Assembly (NCBI RefSeq): GCF_000350225.1
Contig: NW_005179093.1
Location: 1 to 64,000, forward strand
Reading direction: 5' to 3'
From: Chondrus crispus
Lineage: Eukaryota; Rhodophyta; Florideophyceae; Gigartinales; Gigartinaceae
Length of the DNA: 64,000 bases
A program made the position numbers and the translations under genes. The notes below the pieces were generated by a model. That model was not told where the DNA came from. It saw only the letters and a list, made by a program, of their open reading frames with translations, and did not search any database. How positions within the stretch are numbered: the first letter of the stretch is position 1; each line of letters starts with the position of its first letter. Positions 29,301 through 40,026 of this stretch are shown one piece after another.

Positions 29301-31550
29301 ATGACCCCGCAAAGAAGGTCTGGGAAGAAACCCGCTTCGTCAGGCAATCAGCGAGGCCGCTCATCTGGAAAGTCTAACAGCCGAGCGCCTGGAGCCCAGG
29401 TTCCCGCGGAACGCCGGTCATCTCCTCGTGTTGCGGCCAAAGCTACTCCCGCGGCAGCTAGACAGGAAACCCGTCGGGTTTCAAGTAATACGGTCAGGAC
29501 GCCCCGAGGCAGTCCGCCATCTGACACGTGCTCGCTTCCCGTTCGAAGTCAGGGAAGCGGCCCGTCCGATGCAGCACATTCGCGTTCGGTCAAGCGCAAG
29601 CGCGGCATCGGCTCGTCTCCGAGTGAAGACTTTTCCTGTTTGTTCGAGGATAGAGATCAAGGGGAGGAAGAGGAACACCCAGAACGCAAACGGGCGAAGC
29701 GTCGGTTGTTCGAGCTCCATGGACGCGAGCCAGAGGAGGACTTCAACGACATTGTGCAGGCTAGTGCAGCAGAGATGGACGAAGTCGCCCAAACTCCAGT
29801 TGTGAAAGACGTCATCGTTCCCACTCGTCGTGAGTCCGTGGCAGGTTCCTTGCCGAGTCAGCCACGGGGCTCCAATTTCTCTCGAGGATTTGAGGAAGAC
29901 TCTAACCACGGAGTACTTCGAGTCATGCGGGAACTGCATGCTCGTTTGGAGAAGCAGCTTGCCATTGAAAAGAGGGAAATTCTTGGTGCAATCAAGGCTG
30001 TATCTTCTCGTGTCTCCACTTTGGAGAGTACGTTATCACGCTGCCAGGACGCCGTCAACATTGTTCTTCTGAATTCCGCACTGCCGAAGACGGGAAAAGC
30101 AGCCGAGAAGGCCTCTTTGATCGACCTCCTCAGGCCTATGGAGGACATATTTGGAGGGAAATTCATGTGCATTATCTTTACAAGAGCGCTGATAAATTGC
30201 ACCATGAGAGTTCTTCCTCAGAGAAAGAAAGCGAAGGAGTCTTTTGAAGGTGGGAGTCGTGACTCACAATCTGAGAAGCTTCGCTTGGACGTCAATAGTT
30301 CCGAAGTGTTGGGGTTCGGACTTCTACTTGTCGAGGTCCTTTTGTGGAAAAGGGACCCAAGCGAGGAGAAAACCGAGGAGCTGCTGGGTACGAAGCAAGC
30401 TCTTCAGTATCTGGTCCTGCGAAAGGCTTGGGGAAAGAGCTTGATTGCAAATGCAATGAACAACCCGAGTATTGGGACGAAGTCACTCGAAATGGTACAT
30501 CCGAACATCCGCGGGAAGCTGAAGACCGCTGAGAAACCTTTTTGGCTGAGGCCAGGCTACATAAGAATGATCACAGTCGAGTCTTTTTTCAACAAAGAAT
30601 TTGCTTCAACGGCCATCAAGAAGGCCCGGCGTGTGGCTCGGCGTCGAAGCGATAAGATGGGGGAAGATGAGCCAATTGGATTCATCAAAGACGAAGACAT
30701 TAGGGTTGAGATCGTTCGCCGCGTTTTCAAGATGGGTAATCAGTTTCTGAACAAGTCCAGGGAGCTCGGGCGGAAATCCTTCTTTCAAAACTTCTCATAT
30801 GTTTTCCAAAGTGAAGTGGGAGTCTCATTCCAGTATGAGAATCCACCCCGCCCGCACATGAACCTCCAAGATATCCCAGACGGAACCTGTCGTACTGCTA
30901 TGAAGTCGGTCGCTGGGGTGAACCCCATGAATGGGATAGCGTGGAAGAAGCTGCTTTCTGAAAGTGAACCCTTCATATTCATCGCTACGTATGATGTTGA
31001 GACGAAAGACAAGGATGGAAGGAAGGAGACTCGAGAAATTGTTATCTGACTCAATGCCATGCATGTCGCCTTGAAGTTCTTGGCTGCTTTTACCAGATGC
31101 GGCAGTGATGAAGACCTGCATTCAATATCCAAGGAATCCTTTCGTGTGATTTACATGACTGCTGTCCTGTTCCGGGAGGTCATGCTGATGAAGGTGATTG
31201 AGTCGAGGGGTGCATTTTCTGGAAACGAGCAGACGTTGCATGAAGCGGATAGCCAGGATCAGCATAATGGTTCACGGCGGTCGCGACTGAGATCACTCTA
31301 TTCAGAACTTTTGACGGAAGGACAGGGAGAAAGGCGGGGTGAGCTTCCACAGCAACTCTCCAGTATTTTGAAGGAGAAGCTGGTGATGTCCGTGGATATG
31401 TACAACTCCGTACACGATCCCCCGGTCCGATCAGGTTCACATCACGAGGATAATGATGATCTGAGCGTGGTGGACGGTGACGATGAAATCCAGACGAATC
31501 AAGTCGAAGACGATGACGATGTATTCATAGTCCAAGACTTCGATTTATAA
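29301..31550 (+). pseudogene. ORF-alpha of element X, with one in-frame TGA
   Basis: ATG 29301 opens 582 codons to TGA 31047-31049; the same frame then continues without a stop to TAA 31548 (749 codons in all). Residues 1-110 are Arg/Ser/Pro-rich and likely disordered. An acidic-basic segment with KRKR and RKRAKRR follows. About 205-250 is a coiled coil (RVMRELHARLEKQLAIEKRE). The remainder is globular, then an acidic tail (VEDDDDVFIVQDFDL). No domain recognised; nuclear localisation is suggested by the basic clusters. The TGA may be a mutation or a readthrough codon. A GT-AG intron across it (31041-31096) would hit another stop, so splicing is disfavoured. Confidence 0.65.
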
Positions 31551-31730
31551 GGGGTCGTATTTCATGTGATAGTGATACTTCTTAGTTCATCGAAGTGATA
31601 AATGAGTAAAGCGGGAGACTACTGTAGCATAAATGAATTGAGTTTACTTAAAGAGGTCCAGAATTTTGGCAACATTGATGAATTGCTTCACATGCGCAGA
31701 GCCTTTGATAGAGAGGAAAGGGATGTGCAG

Positions 31731-33911
31731 TTAAAGTACTCCTAGTACGTCGCTGCGATTTACATCAGCAAATATTGATTGACAAGGACTGGATTGAAGA
31801 TTCCATCGCAGGTAGAACGACTGCTTCCGGTCGGATGGTCCGCTGACCACGTTTTCAGCGCCCATTACCTTGGAAATGCGTTCTTGGAAGTGGAGCTCAG
31901 ATAGTCTTATGGCTTCCAGTGGATGGGAGTAGGTCTTCTCTATGGAATCCCAAGTGCAATCCCGACGATATACAACGTGCCGTTGTTCATCCTCGTCATC
32001 CCTCATAACAGCAATCGAATCTCCAATTGTCATATAGCACGGGTCAGAAAGATATTCGGTGTTGGGACCGGCCATACAGCCTATCACTCTAGCAGACACG
32101 CAATTGTCGGTACCTTTTTCCAGCCTCTTTGCGATGATCAGGTCTCTGACAACTTGCGGTGATGCTGGTCCGAGTGCTTCTGGCAGGTCTAAGAAGCTCC
32201 TGAAGTATATACTCGTCTCCTTCATAACTGATTTCCTGCATATATAATCTTCCGGAAGAATAGAAACCTTTGTTCGTAGCTGAGCTTTGACTCTTTCGGA
32301 TATGGAATCAAACTGGAGCAATGTGCAGTCTGCTCGCGCCTTAAATGAGTCTTGCACAAACCATTTCGTCCCACGAGTCATTTCACCCGGGGTAGGACGT
32401 GTCGGCGTCTTGAGTAACCAATGCTCTAGACGCAACGAAATAAACTTAAGAGGAATATTGGAGCCCCCAGCAGAAGTGAGGAGCGGGTTCTGAGTCCATA
32501 GCGCAGTCGTAATAGAGGATTGCTGTTCTTTCACTACTTCCTCAAGATACTGAAGGCGTCTGGAAAGGGCATTTAGCTCGCGTGTATCTTTGATTGTCCC
32601 CTGGTCAAGTGACACATTCGTCGTATGTGTGGAAGAACGGGTACCGACCGGTGTCGGTAAACGTAACGACCCGGAGGGAGATCCCGTAGGGGTGATCAGA
32701 CGATATTGGAAAGGCAGGGGGGTAATTCAGCTTGTACACGGGGTGCACGTACCGCCACGGGTGACAGGTGGCGGCGGAATGGCCACGTGTACCGCCGTAC
32801 GTATAACGTCCCGATCGGGTACAGTAGACTAGTAGTTCCTACTGTAGGGGCGTAGAAATTAGTGTGATGGGAGTGTCAGCCGGGGGAGTCCCAGCTAGCA
32901 CACGTGGTGCGCGCTCTGCCTGCGAGTACAGGTGGCAGGAGCCCAGCCACGTGTGCTGCTGTGCAGATTACTCCCCGGTGGAGTACAGTAGAGGTACTCC
33001 ACTGTAGTGATCCAAAGTAGAAGTGGATCACTACTGTACTGCCCGGTCGCCGGAGGTCGACGTACTTAGGGGCCGAGGCAGTACGCTCCCAGAGTAAAAA
33101 GGGGGTAGCGACCCCCGGGGCGAGAACTTAGGAGAAAGAGGGAGATCGTCCCGCACGGGTTATTCTTGAGGGCCGGAAGCACACGCTCCCCAGTTTGGTC
33201 GTTCCACCGCCTGGTGGAAGCGTATGCCCATTGAGCCCTATCCCCTCCGGGGTCGCAATTCCACTCGTCCGTTTACCGGAGTCATAACCGCCGCCCTCAA
33301 AGACAGGTTGGTGGTGTTGTAATTTTACCGCTGCCGTGGACACCCCCTCCGTGACGGGGTAAAAACCGAACCGGAAGGATCCATATTATTACAGTATGGT
33401 TGAGCTTCCTGCATTTTTCTACCATGGAACTACCTGGAGCATAGTCGATATCATCTGCATCCATCGCTCCGCTTGCCATGCCAGAGCTTGCGGTGATATC
33501 CAATCGCACGGATGTATCTTTGAGTCTCCAGCTAAACTTTTGTCCATCTTGTACAAACTCGTTTCCCTCCTTGAAAGTCACCTTGCTTTTACATGCCCTG
33601 AATCCAAACGAAGCCTTGTATTGAATAGTCCCCTTGAACACCTCTCCTCGATCGTCATGAAGGTAGTTGAGACTAATGGCTGTTGCTGGGAACCATGCCT
33701 TACTTTCTTCTTCATTCTCCAAGGTATAGTAGACCTCTATATCACTCCCGAATTGGAGGCCATTGAAAAGATCTGATACCATTATCAAGTGGTGGATGGT
33801 ATCGTCCTCTGTTAATTTCCCTCGGAAAGTGATACTTGAGAAATTTGTTTGAAATAAATACCGAAGACTAAAGAGTTGGGGTAACCATTCGAACGTAGTC
33901 AGTATATACAT
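31731..33911 (-). pseudogene. ORF-beta of element X, split by a solo Gypsy-1 LTR
   Basis: The 5' part (33911-33399) and 3' part (32627-31731) are in frame once the solo LTR and one GTATG copy are removed, giving about 469 residues. The first 150 residues contain FGSDIEVYYTLENEEESKAW-FPATAISLNY, reminiscent of Tudor/Agenet-like folds (weak). After the LTR junction comes a helical stretch (ELNALSRRLQYLEEVVKEQQ), then a region LSDPCYMTIGDSIAVMRDDE. The start codon in a TATATATG context is uncertain; MVSDLFNGLQFG at residue 44 is an alternative. It is convergent with ORF-alpha. Function unknown. Confidence 0.65.
32628..33393 (+). mobile_element. Solo LTR of the Gypsy-1 family
   Basis: 766 bp in the orientation opposite to the LTRs at 8019 and 18508, with only a few differences (for example TTCTTCCACA for TTCTCCCACA). 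Flanked by the TSD GTATG (32623-32627 and 33394-33398). It interrupts ORF-beta and is a recent insertion. Confidence 0.96.
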
Positions 33912-35102
33912 ATATATATCATTAATGTGAAATCACCATTTTCGTAACGGTCACATTTATGGATCACAGTTCTGCTCAGAGTCTAAGTCCCATGGGACTT
34001 GCACGTGCACTTTTCCAGTAGGGCATGGGCTACAAATCTACCTACATCTTCCAGTCCAGAATGCTTTGCCAGTCAGTCATGTGTCATTGAATAACTGTCC
34101 TTTTAATCACAGTTGCCACAGTCCGGAATGCTTTGACAGTAACTCAGGTGTCATTGAATGACTGGTCTTTTAATCATAGTTGCCACACTGGTAAGTGCAA
34201 CAGGCCTATGGTAAAATGACCCCCAACGCTCCCCCCCTTTATAAATGAAATGGGAGAAAACGCGTGGGTCCCAGGACGGAGACCCCAACATGAACAATCT
34301 AATTGGACCCGTATCCGCGTTTCGCATTGAAATCCCACCAATTGATCTTAAGCTACTTAGTGTTACCGTTACTTTAAGCTTTTCACTGATGTAGAAAGGA
34401 GTCACTATCTATCTGAGTAACCGTGGTCGTTTTTGGAGACTCCTTTATATATCAGTGAGCAGTTCTGGATTGGTGACTGAGACGATGTGGATGTATTCAT
34501 TCCCCTACCTCTTCTATCTCCCTTGGACAATATCTAAATAGAAATAAGCCAGTTGTTCCCTTTCAAGAGGGGTGTGAAGCTGCTTTATGCTCCATAGACA
34601 TATTGTTATTGAAAAAGGGAGCAAAACCAGCGCAGAAATCCCTTTAGCGGTTCGAGTGAAGCTTTACTTCGTGGCATCTGTGTACGTGTACGCTAGAGTA
34701 CAAGGTGGTCTACTACAACATCTCACGGAGAGATGCTCTCCGCGAGAAACGATAGACGGGTTTGCGACGCGTTCGGGACCTGGAAGCAAGAGAGACTGTA
34801 ACTGTGGTCGGAAAGGGCGAGCAGACGCAGTGCAAGTACTCGGTATAGGCGCGCCGGTAGGGTGCGAAGAAGAAAAGTGCTAGAGAGGAAAAGGGTCGAG
34901 TGAGGTCAAAGGGGTAGGAGGAGCAGGACGATTTTTGGACAGAAATGCGTCTACACAGGGGCGATTAAGCTATCGGGAGACGCTCTACAGACCCAAAATC
35001 AACGGCCCGGGATGCCCCATGACAGATGACATGCCTGGACATCCCCAGTGGAGCGCTGGTGTGGTGTGCGGCCAAAAAAACAGTCAAGTTTTTTCGGACG
35101 CT
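33912..35102. other. Noncoding interval upstream of ORF-beta, with a 67-bp tandem duplication
   Basis: No supported gene. A duplicated stretch at 34052-34185 has two 67-bp units beginning CAGTCC(A/G)GAATGCTTTG and ending TTTTAATCA(C/T)AGTTGCCA. It is the left part of the divergent promoter region between ORF-beta and ORF-gamma. Confidence 0.5.
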
Positions 35103-35412
35103 CGACCCAGGCACCGGATGGGCACATCGATAGTCGATGTGAAAATCAAATACTTTTTTTGCGCAATTTTTTGGCCGATTTGATTTGCACATCGAGTGTC
35201 GATGTGCAAATCAAATCCTTTTTTTGCGTAATGTTTTGGACGATTTGATTTCCACATCGAGTGTCGATGTGCAAATCAAATCCTTTTTTTGCGCAATTTT
35301 TTGGACGATTTGATTTCCACATCGAGTGTCGATGTGCAAATCAGGTCATATTTTTGGGCAATTTTTTGGCCGATTTTACTTGCACATCGAGTGTCGATGT
35401 GCATATCAGGTG
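35085..35412. repeat. Five 65-bp tandem units, each with a CACATCGA-N3-TCGATGTG hairpin
   Basis: The dyad starts at 35123, 35188, 35253, 35318 and 35383, exactly 65 bp apart. The core CACATCGA-N3-TCGATGTG is kept in all five, while the arms extend to 19 bp in the second unit (GATTTGATTTGCACATCGA). Between dyads lies a T-rich TTTTTTTGCGCAATTTTTTGG spacer. Compensated, invariant cores in otherwise variable units point to selection for a protein-binding palindrome. It lies between divergent ORF-beta and ORF-gamma. Confidence 0.85.
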
Positions 35413-35415
35413 TCA

Positions 35416-35959
35416 GGGACGCGCGTCCACCAAGGTGCCTGCAGGCTCATGCTGGCCGTGGTGTCACCTTCTACCTTTCAGACCGCTCGCGCTGCGTTTT
35501 GCGTTGCCCCTGTTCCTTCTTATCGACCACTACTTCTACTAGGTCGTCCTCTATTCAGTGGCTTTAGCCGCTAAACTAGAACATTGACATTTTCTCATAA
35601 GGGGAGGACTGCGCCGATAGTCAACAATAGTTGGCTGCAGGGGTACCCCGAACGGATCTTGTCACCATCACCCAAGGGTCTGGGTGGTGGAAGAGTGCTG
35701 AAATTGGCCCCCTCCGCGCGTAGGGGACGCGTCACCGTGGGTTGGAGTACCCGTCAAGTGGAAATATTGCGTGGAAACCTCAAGTGGAAACCTAGAAGAC
35801 CTAAGCGGTTGCTTTACTGGATTACTCCTTCTCTTGCTGTCCGTTTAAGAAACTTCATCGACTATCGCGCACAACGTCTTTTCGTTCTCTACATAAGCCT
35901 GCATTTTTGTTCTGCTCCTCTTACTGCTATCCGTTCCTGTCCCCATCTAAGTATCACAC
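35416..35959. other. Leader region before ORF-gamma
   Basis: No supported ORF; likely promoter and 5' leader of ORF-gamma. Confidence 0.4.
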
Positions 35960-37366
35960 GTGATAAACATGCCTACTCAAGCGAAAACGTCTTCCTTCCG
36001 GAAGCGCCTCAAAGCCATACAGGTAGTGCGAGCAGCCGTAATCCAGCAAACTGGGAACGTGGTACCGAAACTTGGAGATATCGCGGATTGGGTGGAGAAT
36101 AATCTTGAGACCGATGCTGCAAAGAACTACTTACAATCTTTGGGAGCCGAAAATGTATCCGAGGCAGAGGTTCGCAAATCAAAAATGAATCAACGTCAAG
36201 TCGCACAAGTCTATGCAATCGTGCAGGCGCTTCTTGGTTGCGGGAGAGGCAATGATACTATACCCTGGCAAATCTTCGAAATCATAAGCGACATTAACGG
36301 CGACAGCTTCAATGCTAGAGGTCTCCAGTGTACGCTTTTTAGCAACACGAGTTCCAAAAGGAATACTGTGAAAGAGCCACGATTCCTTACTTCACCCGCA
36401 ACTTCCTTCGAGGCAATGATGTTCCTAATCTATGTGGGAGTAGTTATGAACTGTCACGCCAGGAAACAAGGATCACCATGTGACAAGAGAAAGAAGGTAT
36501 TGCAGAACTACGAGGTCAATAGGGAGACGTCACAGGGTATTGGCTTTGCTGTTCAGCAAGTTATTCGAGCATGGGATTGCAAGGCCAGATATATGGGATT
36601 CAAGAACTGCGAAGAAATGATATATCCTTACATCACCTTGACAAGTGGCGACCGTCAGTTGTGCTTTACTGTGTTGAGTCTTTCCAGCCACAAAAAACAG
36701 AAGGATACAATCACAGTCAACGCCGGGGCATTCTGTCTCCCCGACGAATGTTCCACACAAGCATTTGGCCGTGTTCCAGTCGTGGATAATGCTCTCCGCG
36801 AGGCAGCAAAACTTGTTCTGAGTAATATCCGCTTCCTCGTGACATCGGATTACTTGTATGAAATGCCTTCCATCGCGAATTGGATGGCTTTGGACAGGTT
36901 CAAGAAAGTTCAGGAAACGATCCCTCGCATCATCGATGGTTATCCGAACGAAATGGTCAATCACGTGAAGAATTCCCTCCCGCAACAAGACAAAGAGATG
37001 GTTTCTTCTGTAAACTCCACTGAACAGGCGCGACAAGAACACATCCTTGCAAGGAGCCTCTCAGTGGTCGCCAGGCGCAGGACTGCTTCTAAGTCCGTCT
37101 CACACACCGACTCTGTACAGGCGGTGCGGGAAAGTGAATCGGTGAGTAGTGCTCCATACAGGTCAGAGTCCCGGGCACGACGCTGGCCTGCACAATCACG
37201 GACTCTGTCAGTCACGCAGGAGTGTAAAGGTGAAGGCTGTGAGTGCCGAGAAGCTTTAAAGAATTTCTGCAGGGCAATGAACAAGTACGCAAGGACGTAT
37301 AGCTGTACATTCCCAGAGCTATTGCAGGACGATATCTCATCATGTTCCGAACAAATATTGGAATGA
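35960..37366 (+). CDS. ORF-gamma of element X, unknown protein
   Basis: 468 residues from ATG 35960 (MPTQAKTSSFRKRLKAIQ), intact. N-terminal 100 residues look helical (RKRLKAIQVVRAAVIQQTG ... WVENNLETDAAKNYLQSLG). The middle (about 140-290) is a folded mixed region with several Cys/His. About 370-420 is Ser/Arg-rich. The end has a Cys cluster CKGEGCECREALKNFC and a short helix. I recognise no family and no DDE, tyrosine- or serine-recombinase motif. It is the only uninterrupted ORF in the element, so it is the best candidate for a new mobility protein, on inference alone. Confidence 0.65.
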   Translation: MINMPTQAKTSSFRKRLKAIQVVRAAVIQQTGNVVPKLGDIADWVENNLETDAAKNYLQSLGAENVSEAEVRKSKMNQRQVAQVYAIVQALLGCGRGNDTIPWQIFEIISDINGDSFNARGLQCTLFSNTSSKRNTVKEPRFLTSPATSFEAMMFLIYVGVVMNCHARKQGSPCDKRKKVLQNYEVNRETSQGIGFAVQQVIRAWDCKARYMGFKNCEEMIYPYITLTSGDRQLCFTVLSLSSHKKQKDTITVNAGAFCLPDECSTQAFGRVPVVDNALREAAKLVLSNIRFLVTSDYLYEMPSIANWMALDRFKKVQETIPRIIDGYPNEMVNHVKNSLPQQDKEMVSSVNSTEQARQEHILARSLSVVARRRTASKSVSHTDSVQAVRESESVSSAPYRSESRARRWPAQSRTLSVTQECKGEGCECREALKNFCRAMNKYARTYSCTFPELLQDDISSCSEQILE

Positions 37367-37548
37367 GATGCTCCTACTCGCATTTTGATGTGATACCGCA
37401 CGAAAAAAGCTCAATGCATGGCTGTCATTAAGGGCAACCATGCCATACCGAATTCGGTAATTTCAAATTGAGATTTCAGAACCTATATTCTGCTATTGAC
37501 ACGTGCCCATGAAAATGTAACTGATTTTCACTCAGATGCCCTGCTCGA

Positions 37549-37598
37549 ACTCAGAAAAGGCGGTAGTTTGATATATCAAACTACCGCCTTTTCTGAGT
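37549..37598. repeat. 50-bp perfect spacer-less palindrome in element X
   Basis: ACTCAGAAAAGGCGGTAGTT followed by TTGATA and then the exact reverse complement, centred between 37573 and 37574. No spacer. Confidence 0.95.
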
Positions 37599-38643
37599 AC
37601 TGCATGTATAGTTCCAGGACCAGATCTAACTCTCTGCACGCCCCTCGTCCGCAGTCCTGACCCACCACACATCCTCTTTTCTGACAGTTTCATTTCCGCG
37701 AGTTGCGTGTTCGGTTGAAATCTCATGCCGAGACACGAGTGCGCTGCACACGTTGGGTAAGTGAGCGCTTTCTCTAGGCAATACCGTTTTGCGATTAGCT
37801 ACAAAGCTTTAACGTACGTTCGCACATTCTCTAACACATTGAAAGTGTCGAAGAACTGTTCTGACCAATCGTCACAGCGTTCCTTGTCTCACCGCAGGTC
37901 AACCCGCCCATCGTCTAACTCAGGATCAAGTAAGCCATCAGTACACCCTCCTTAGTCTCTCAGAATTCTAATCCACCATCATGACGTACTGTGACCGTAA
38001 CTGACCTCTCCTGTTATGTTTCTTAGCGTTGATTATTGTATTCAACGGAAGCGCAATGAACCACTGCCGCGGTATTTCGGTATTTAGACGGAGTAGATGT
38101 AGTGTATGTAGCCGTAACAATACTCTTCGGTTGCTACAAATAAATGTGATGTGAACGCCGCTAGAACCGCTATCGGTTTCATCCTTCGGGATGGGACCGT
38201 TTCTGGACAAACGGGGTGAGATCACCTTTGCAAAAAAGGCACTGGACTAACATTCCATTGACTGAGAGTAGGTCGCGGCAATACGTCTAGTGCTGCATTG
38301 GGGCTGCGAATGGACACATATTGTCATTGCCCTGGAGCAGCAAAACGTAGTCGTCGGTGGCTGCGCAGATGCAGCGATGATCACCGTCTCATCATTACCT
38401 CAATGTAATAAAGTTTGGCCCTGCAAGACCTACTCCATGTGCCGCTCCAGCCAGTCATCTACCGCCACGGGCCAGGTAGAGCCGCTGTGCCATAACTAGC
38501 TGCTTTCTAGCCAATGGCGTCATTGGTAAAAAATGTGCAAAATCGCGACATGAAATTAGCAAGCGTTGCTACATTTATGACACATTTTTTGCTGGCCCGG
38601 ACCAAAACATTTGCGCAGGTTTTTTATTGCCTCAGATAGGCTG
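37599..38643. other. Right noncoding part of element X
   Basis: About 1 kb after ORF-gamma without supported genes, ending in the right TIR. Confidence 0.5.
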
Positions 38644-38659
38644 ATTTGACCTTCCAGTG

Positions 38660-39103
38660 CTTGTCAACGCCCGCTAACTCCCGTCTAGTCGTGATGTTCG
38701 CATGAGGAGGAAAACAGTCAGCACAGGATTCTAGCAGATCAGCGCCATCGACATTCATGACTCGGTAGGCCACAGATGCGCCCTGAACCACGAAGGTTGG
38801 GGTGCCCACACTTCCGCACGCAAAAATAGCAGGCAGCAAAGTTACACGATGAACATTCTTGAAGAACGCAGCTCTGTATTGGGAGACCACGCCTGTAGCA
38901 CAGTACGATTTTGTCCGCATACGCCCGCTGGCATCTCGGTTGGGAGGACATCCGGTTTCGTCGATATTAAATATCCTTGAACTATCAATATGAAAGGTTT
39001 TGATTATGCATTCCAATTCTGCAAAGTGGGTGGTGAGGTTGTGTGCGTTTGTGGCTCGGTACCGCAAGGCGTCTTGACGTGAAGCCTTGCCAATTTTTAT
39101 CAC
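38660..39103 (-). pseudogene. Pogo-1 transposase, catalytic middle part
   Basis: Contains IFNIDETGCPPN, the first catalytic Asp of DDE_1 transposases, then ANITTRRELAGVDK, where element X begins. Upstream a TAA (near 39107) and a frame change separate it from the DNA-binding part, so the gene is decayed independently of X. Confidence 0.85.
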
Positions 39104-39651
39104 ACTTTAATGACGAGTCTCGGAGTTCCTTATGGATTTCTTCCCTGAACGATCAGCAATGAACGGCGCTTTTTCGCGGCGCTCGGGGGTCATGTGTTTG
39201 ACAATGATTTCCACGGCATCGGCAACATCGGAGCGCGTGAGCGGTCGGGCTTGAGACGCATATATATTTTTACCAGCTCAACGATGGAAGTCTCTTCCTT
39301 CTCTGTCAGGGCGTTTCGAGCGTCAAACTTCGGTTTTTGTGACATGCTTTCAGATGTTATGTGTTTCTGAAACTGGTACTGGAACGTAGAGACTGGGAGC
39401 AGTGCTATTTTTGCGCCATCCCGGCAAGAGCTTCCAGCGATCACTGCATTGAATGCCTCATGAATGCGGCGTTTTGCGCGCTTCTCACGACGCAATTGTT
39501 TTGACATGTGGAGCGGGAACTCGATGTGGTGCAGTAATTGAGGAACGTGAGTGTTGTGTGCTGTGGCGATCTGTGTGCAGAGCCGAGGGCTTGTGGCGGC
39601 AATTTTTGTTCGAAAAAGGCGCGAATGAGCAAATGGAAGCTTTCCGACCAA
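39104..39651 (-). pseudogene. Pogo-1 transposase, N-terminal DNA-binding part
   Basis: MSKQLRREKRAKRRIHEAFN, then an HTH-like region and ALTEKEETSIVELVKIYM, the usual pogo/Tigger arrangement. A frameshift near 39240 moves the continuation (RPLTRSDVADAVEIIVKHM ... KAPFIADRSGKKS) to another frame ending at the TAA near 39107. Confidence 0.75.
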
Positions 39652-39840
39652 AAAAGACGGCCAGGTATGATTTTGAGGTCATTTGGCTGATGAAGCGCAG
39701 GCTTTTGGAAGTAAGACAGTTTAAAGTTGGAAGTTTTGTTCGTTTTGCGACCTGTAATGGTCAAAAAGCTAAATATTGGTAATTTTCGGACCGTTCAAAG
39801 TTTGGGAGACGTGTTCAAGAAATGGGGACCGGTTTTTGTA

Positions 39841-39978
39841 GTATAAGGCAGCACCCCGAGCACTTGCTCTCGAGAGAAAAAGGAGAATCTACAAGCACAG
39901 AACAGATAGAGTAAAGAAACGTGTTAAAAGACGCATTGGTCCGGGGCGGAGCCCAATCCGGATACCGGTCATTCGACA
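39841..39978 (+). repeat. Copia-B 5' LTR, last piece
   Basis: Matches 45418-45555, beginning GTATAAGGCAGC after the Pogo-1 target TA and ending CATTCGACA. Confidence 0.92.
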
Positions 39979-40026
39979 CTGATCAGTCTCGCTGACAAGC
40001 GCACAGATCGGAAAGAACGACCCGCG

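Larger units (their letters stand above)
28819..38659. mobile_element. Element X: unclassified 9.8-kb DNA element with three unknown ORFs
   Basis: It splits the Pogo-1 transposase exactly between the codons for GVDK and IIFERW. Its ends are 16-bp inverted repeats, CACAGGAAGGTCAAAT (28819-28834) and, on the other strand, CACTGGAAGGTCAAAT (38644-38659). The dinucleotide CT flanks both sides (28817-28818, 38660-38661) and removing X plus one CT restores the frame. CAC...GTG ends and a short TSD recall CACTA/EnSpm elements, whose TSD is usually 2-3 bp, but I recognise no transposase inside. Contents: ORF-alpha (+), ORF-beta (-, split by a solo LTR), a hairpin-repeat array, ORF-gamma (+) and a 50-bp palindrome. 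Confidence 0.8.
27587..39838 (-). mobile_element. Pogo-1: pogo-like DNA transposon, split by element X
   Basis: Ends are imperfect 30-bp inverted repeats: CAAGAAGGGGTCCCCATTTC at the left and, on the other strand, CAAAAACCGGTCCCCATTTC at the right. The target dinucleotide TA is present on both sides (27585-27586 and 39839-39840). The undisturbed Copia-B 3' LTR reads GCGGTAGTATAAGG at this point, which proves the junctions. The transposase is on the minus strand and is interrupted by element X. Without X the element is about 2.4 kb. Confidence 0.9.

Noticed and set aside
31041..31096. 56-nt intron removing the TGA of ORF-alpha
   Set aside because: The joined frame meets another TGA within four codons.
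35085..35412. CRISPR array
   Set aside because: Units have no unique spacers, intervening sequence is itself repeated, and the context is a eukaryotic transposon.
35960..37366. ORF-gamma as a known recombinase or DDE transposase
   Set aside because: No tyrosine- or serine-recombinase signature and no convincing D-D-E spacing could be identified, so it was left unassigned.
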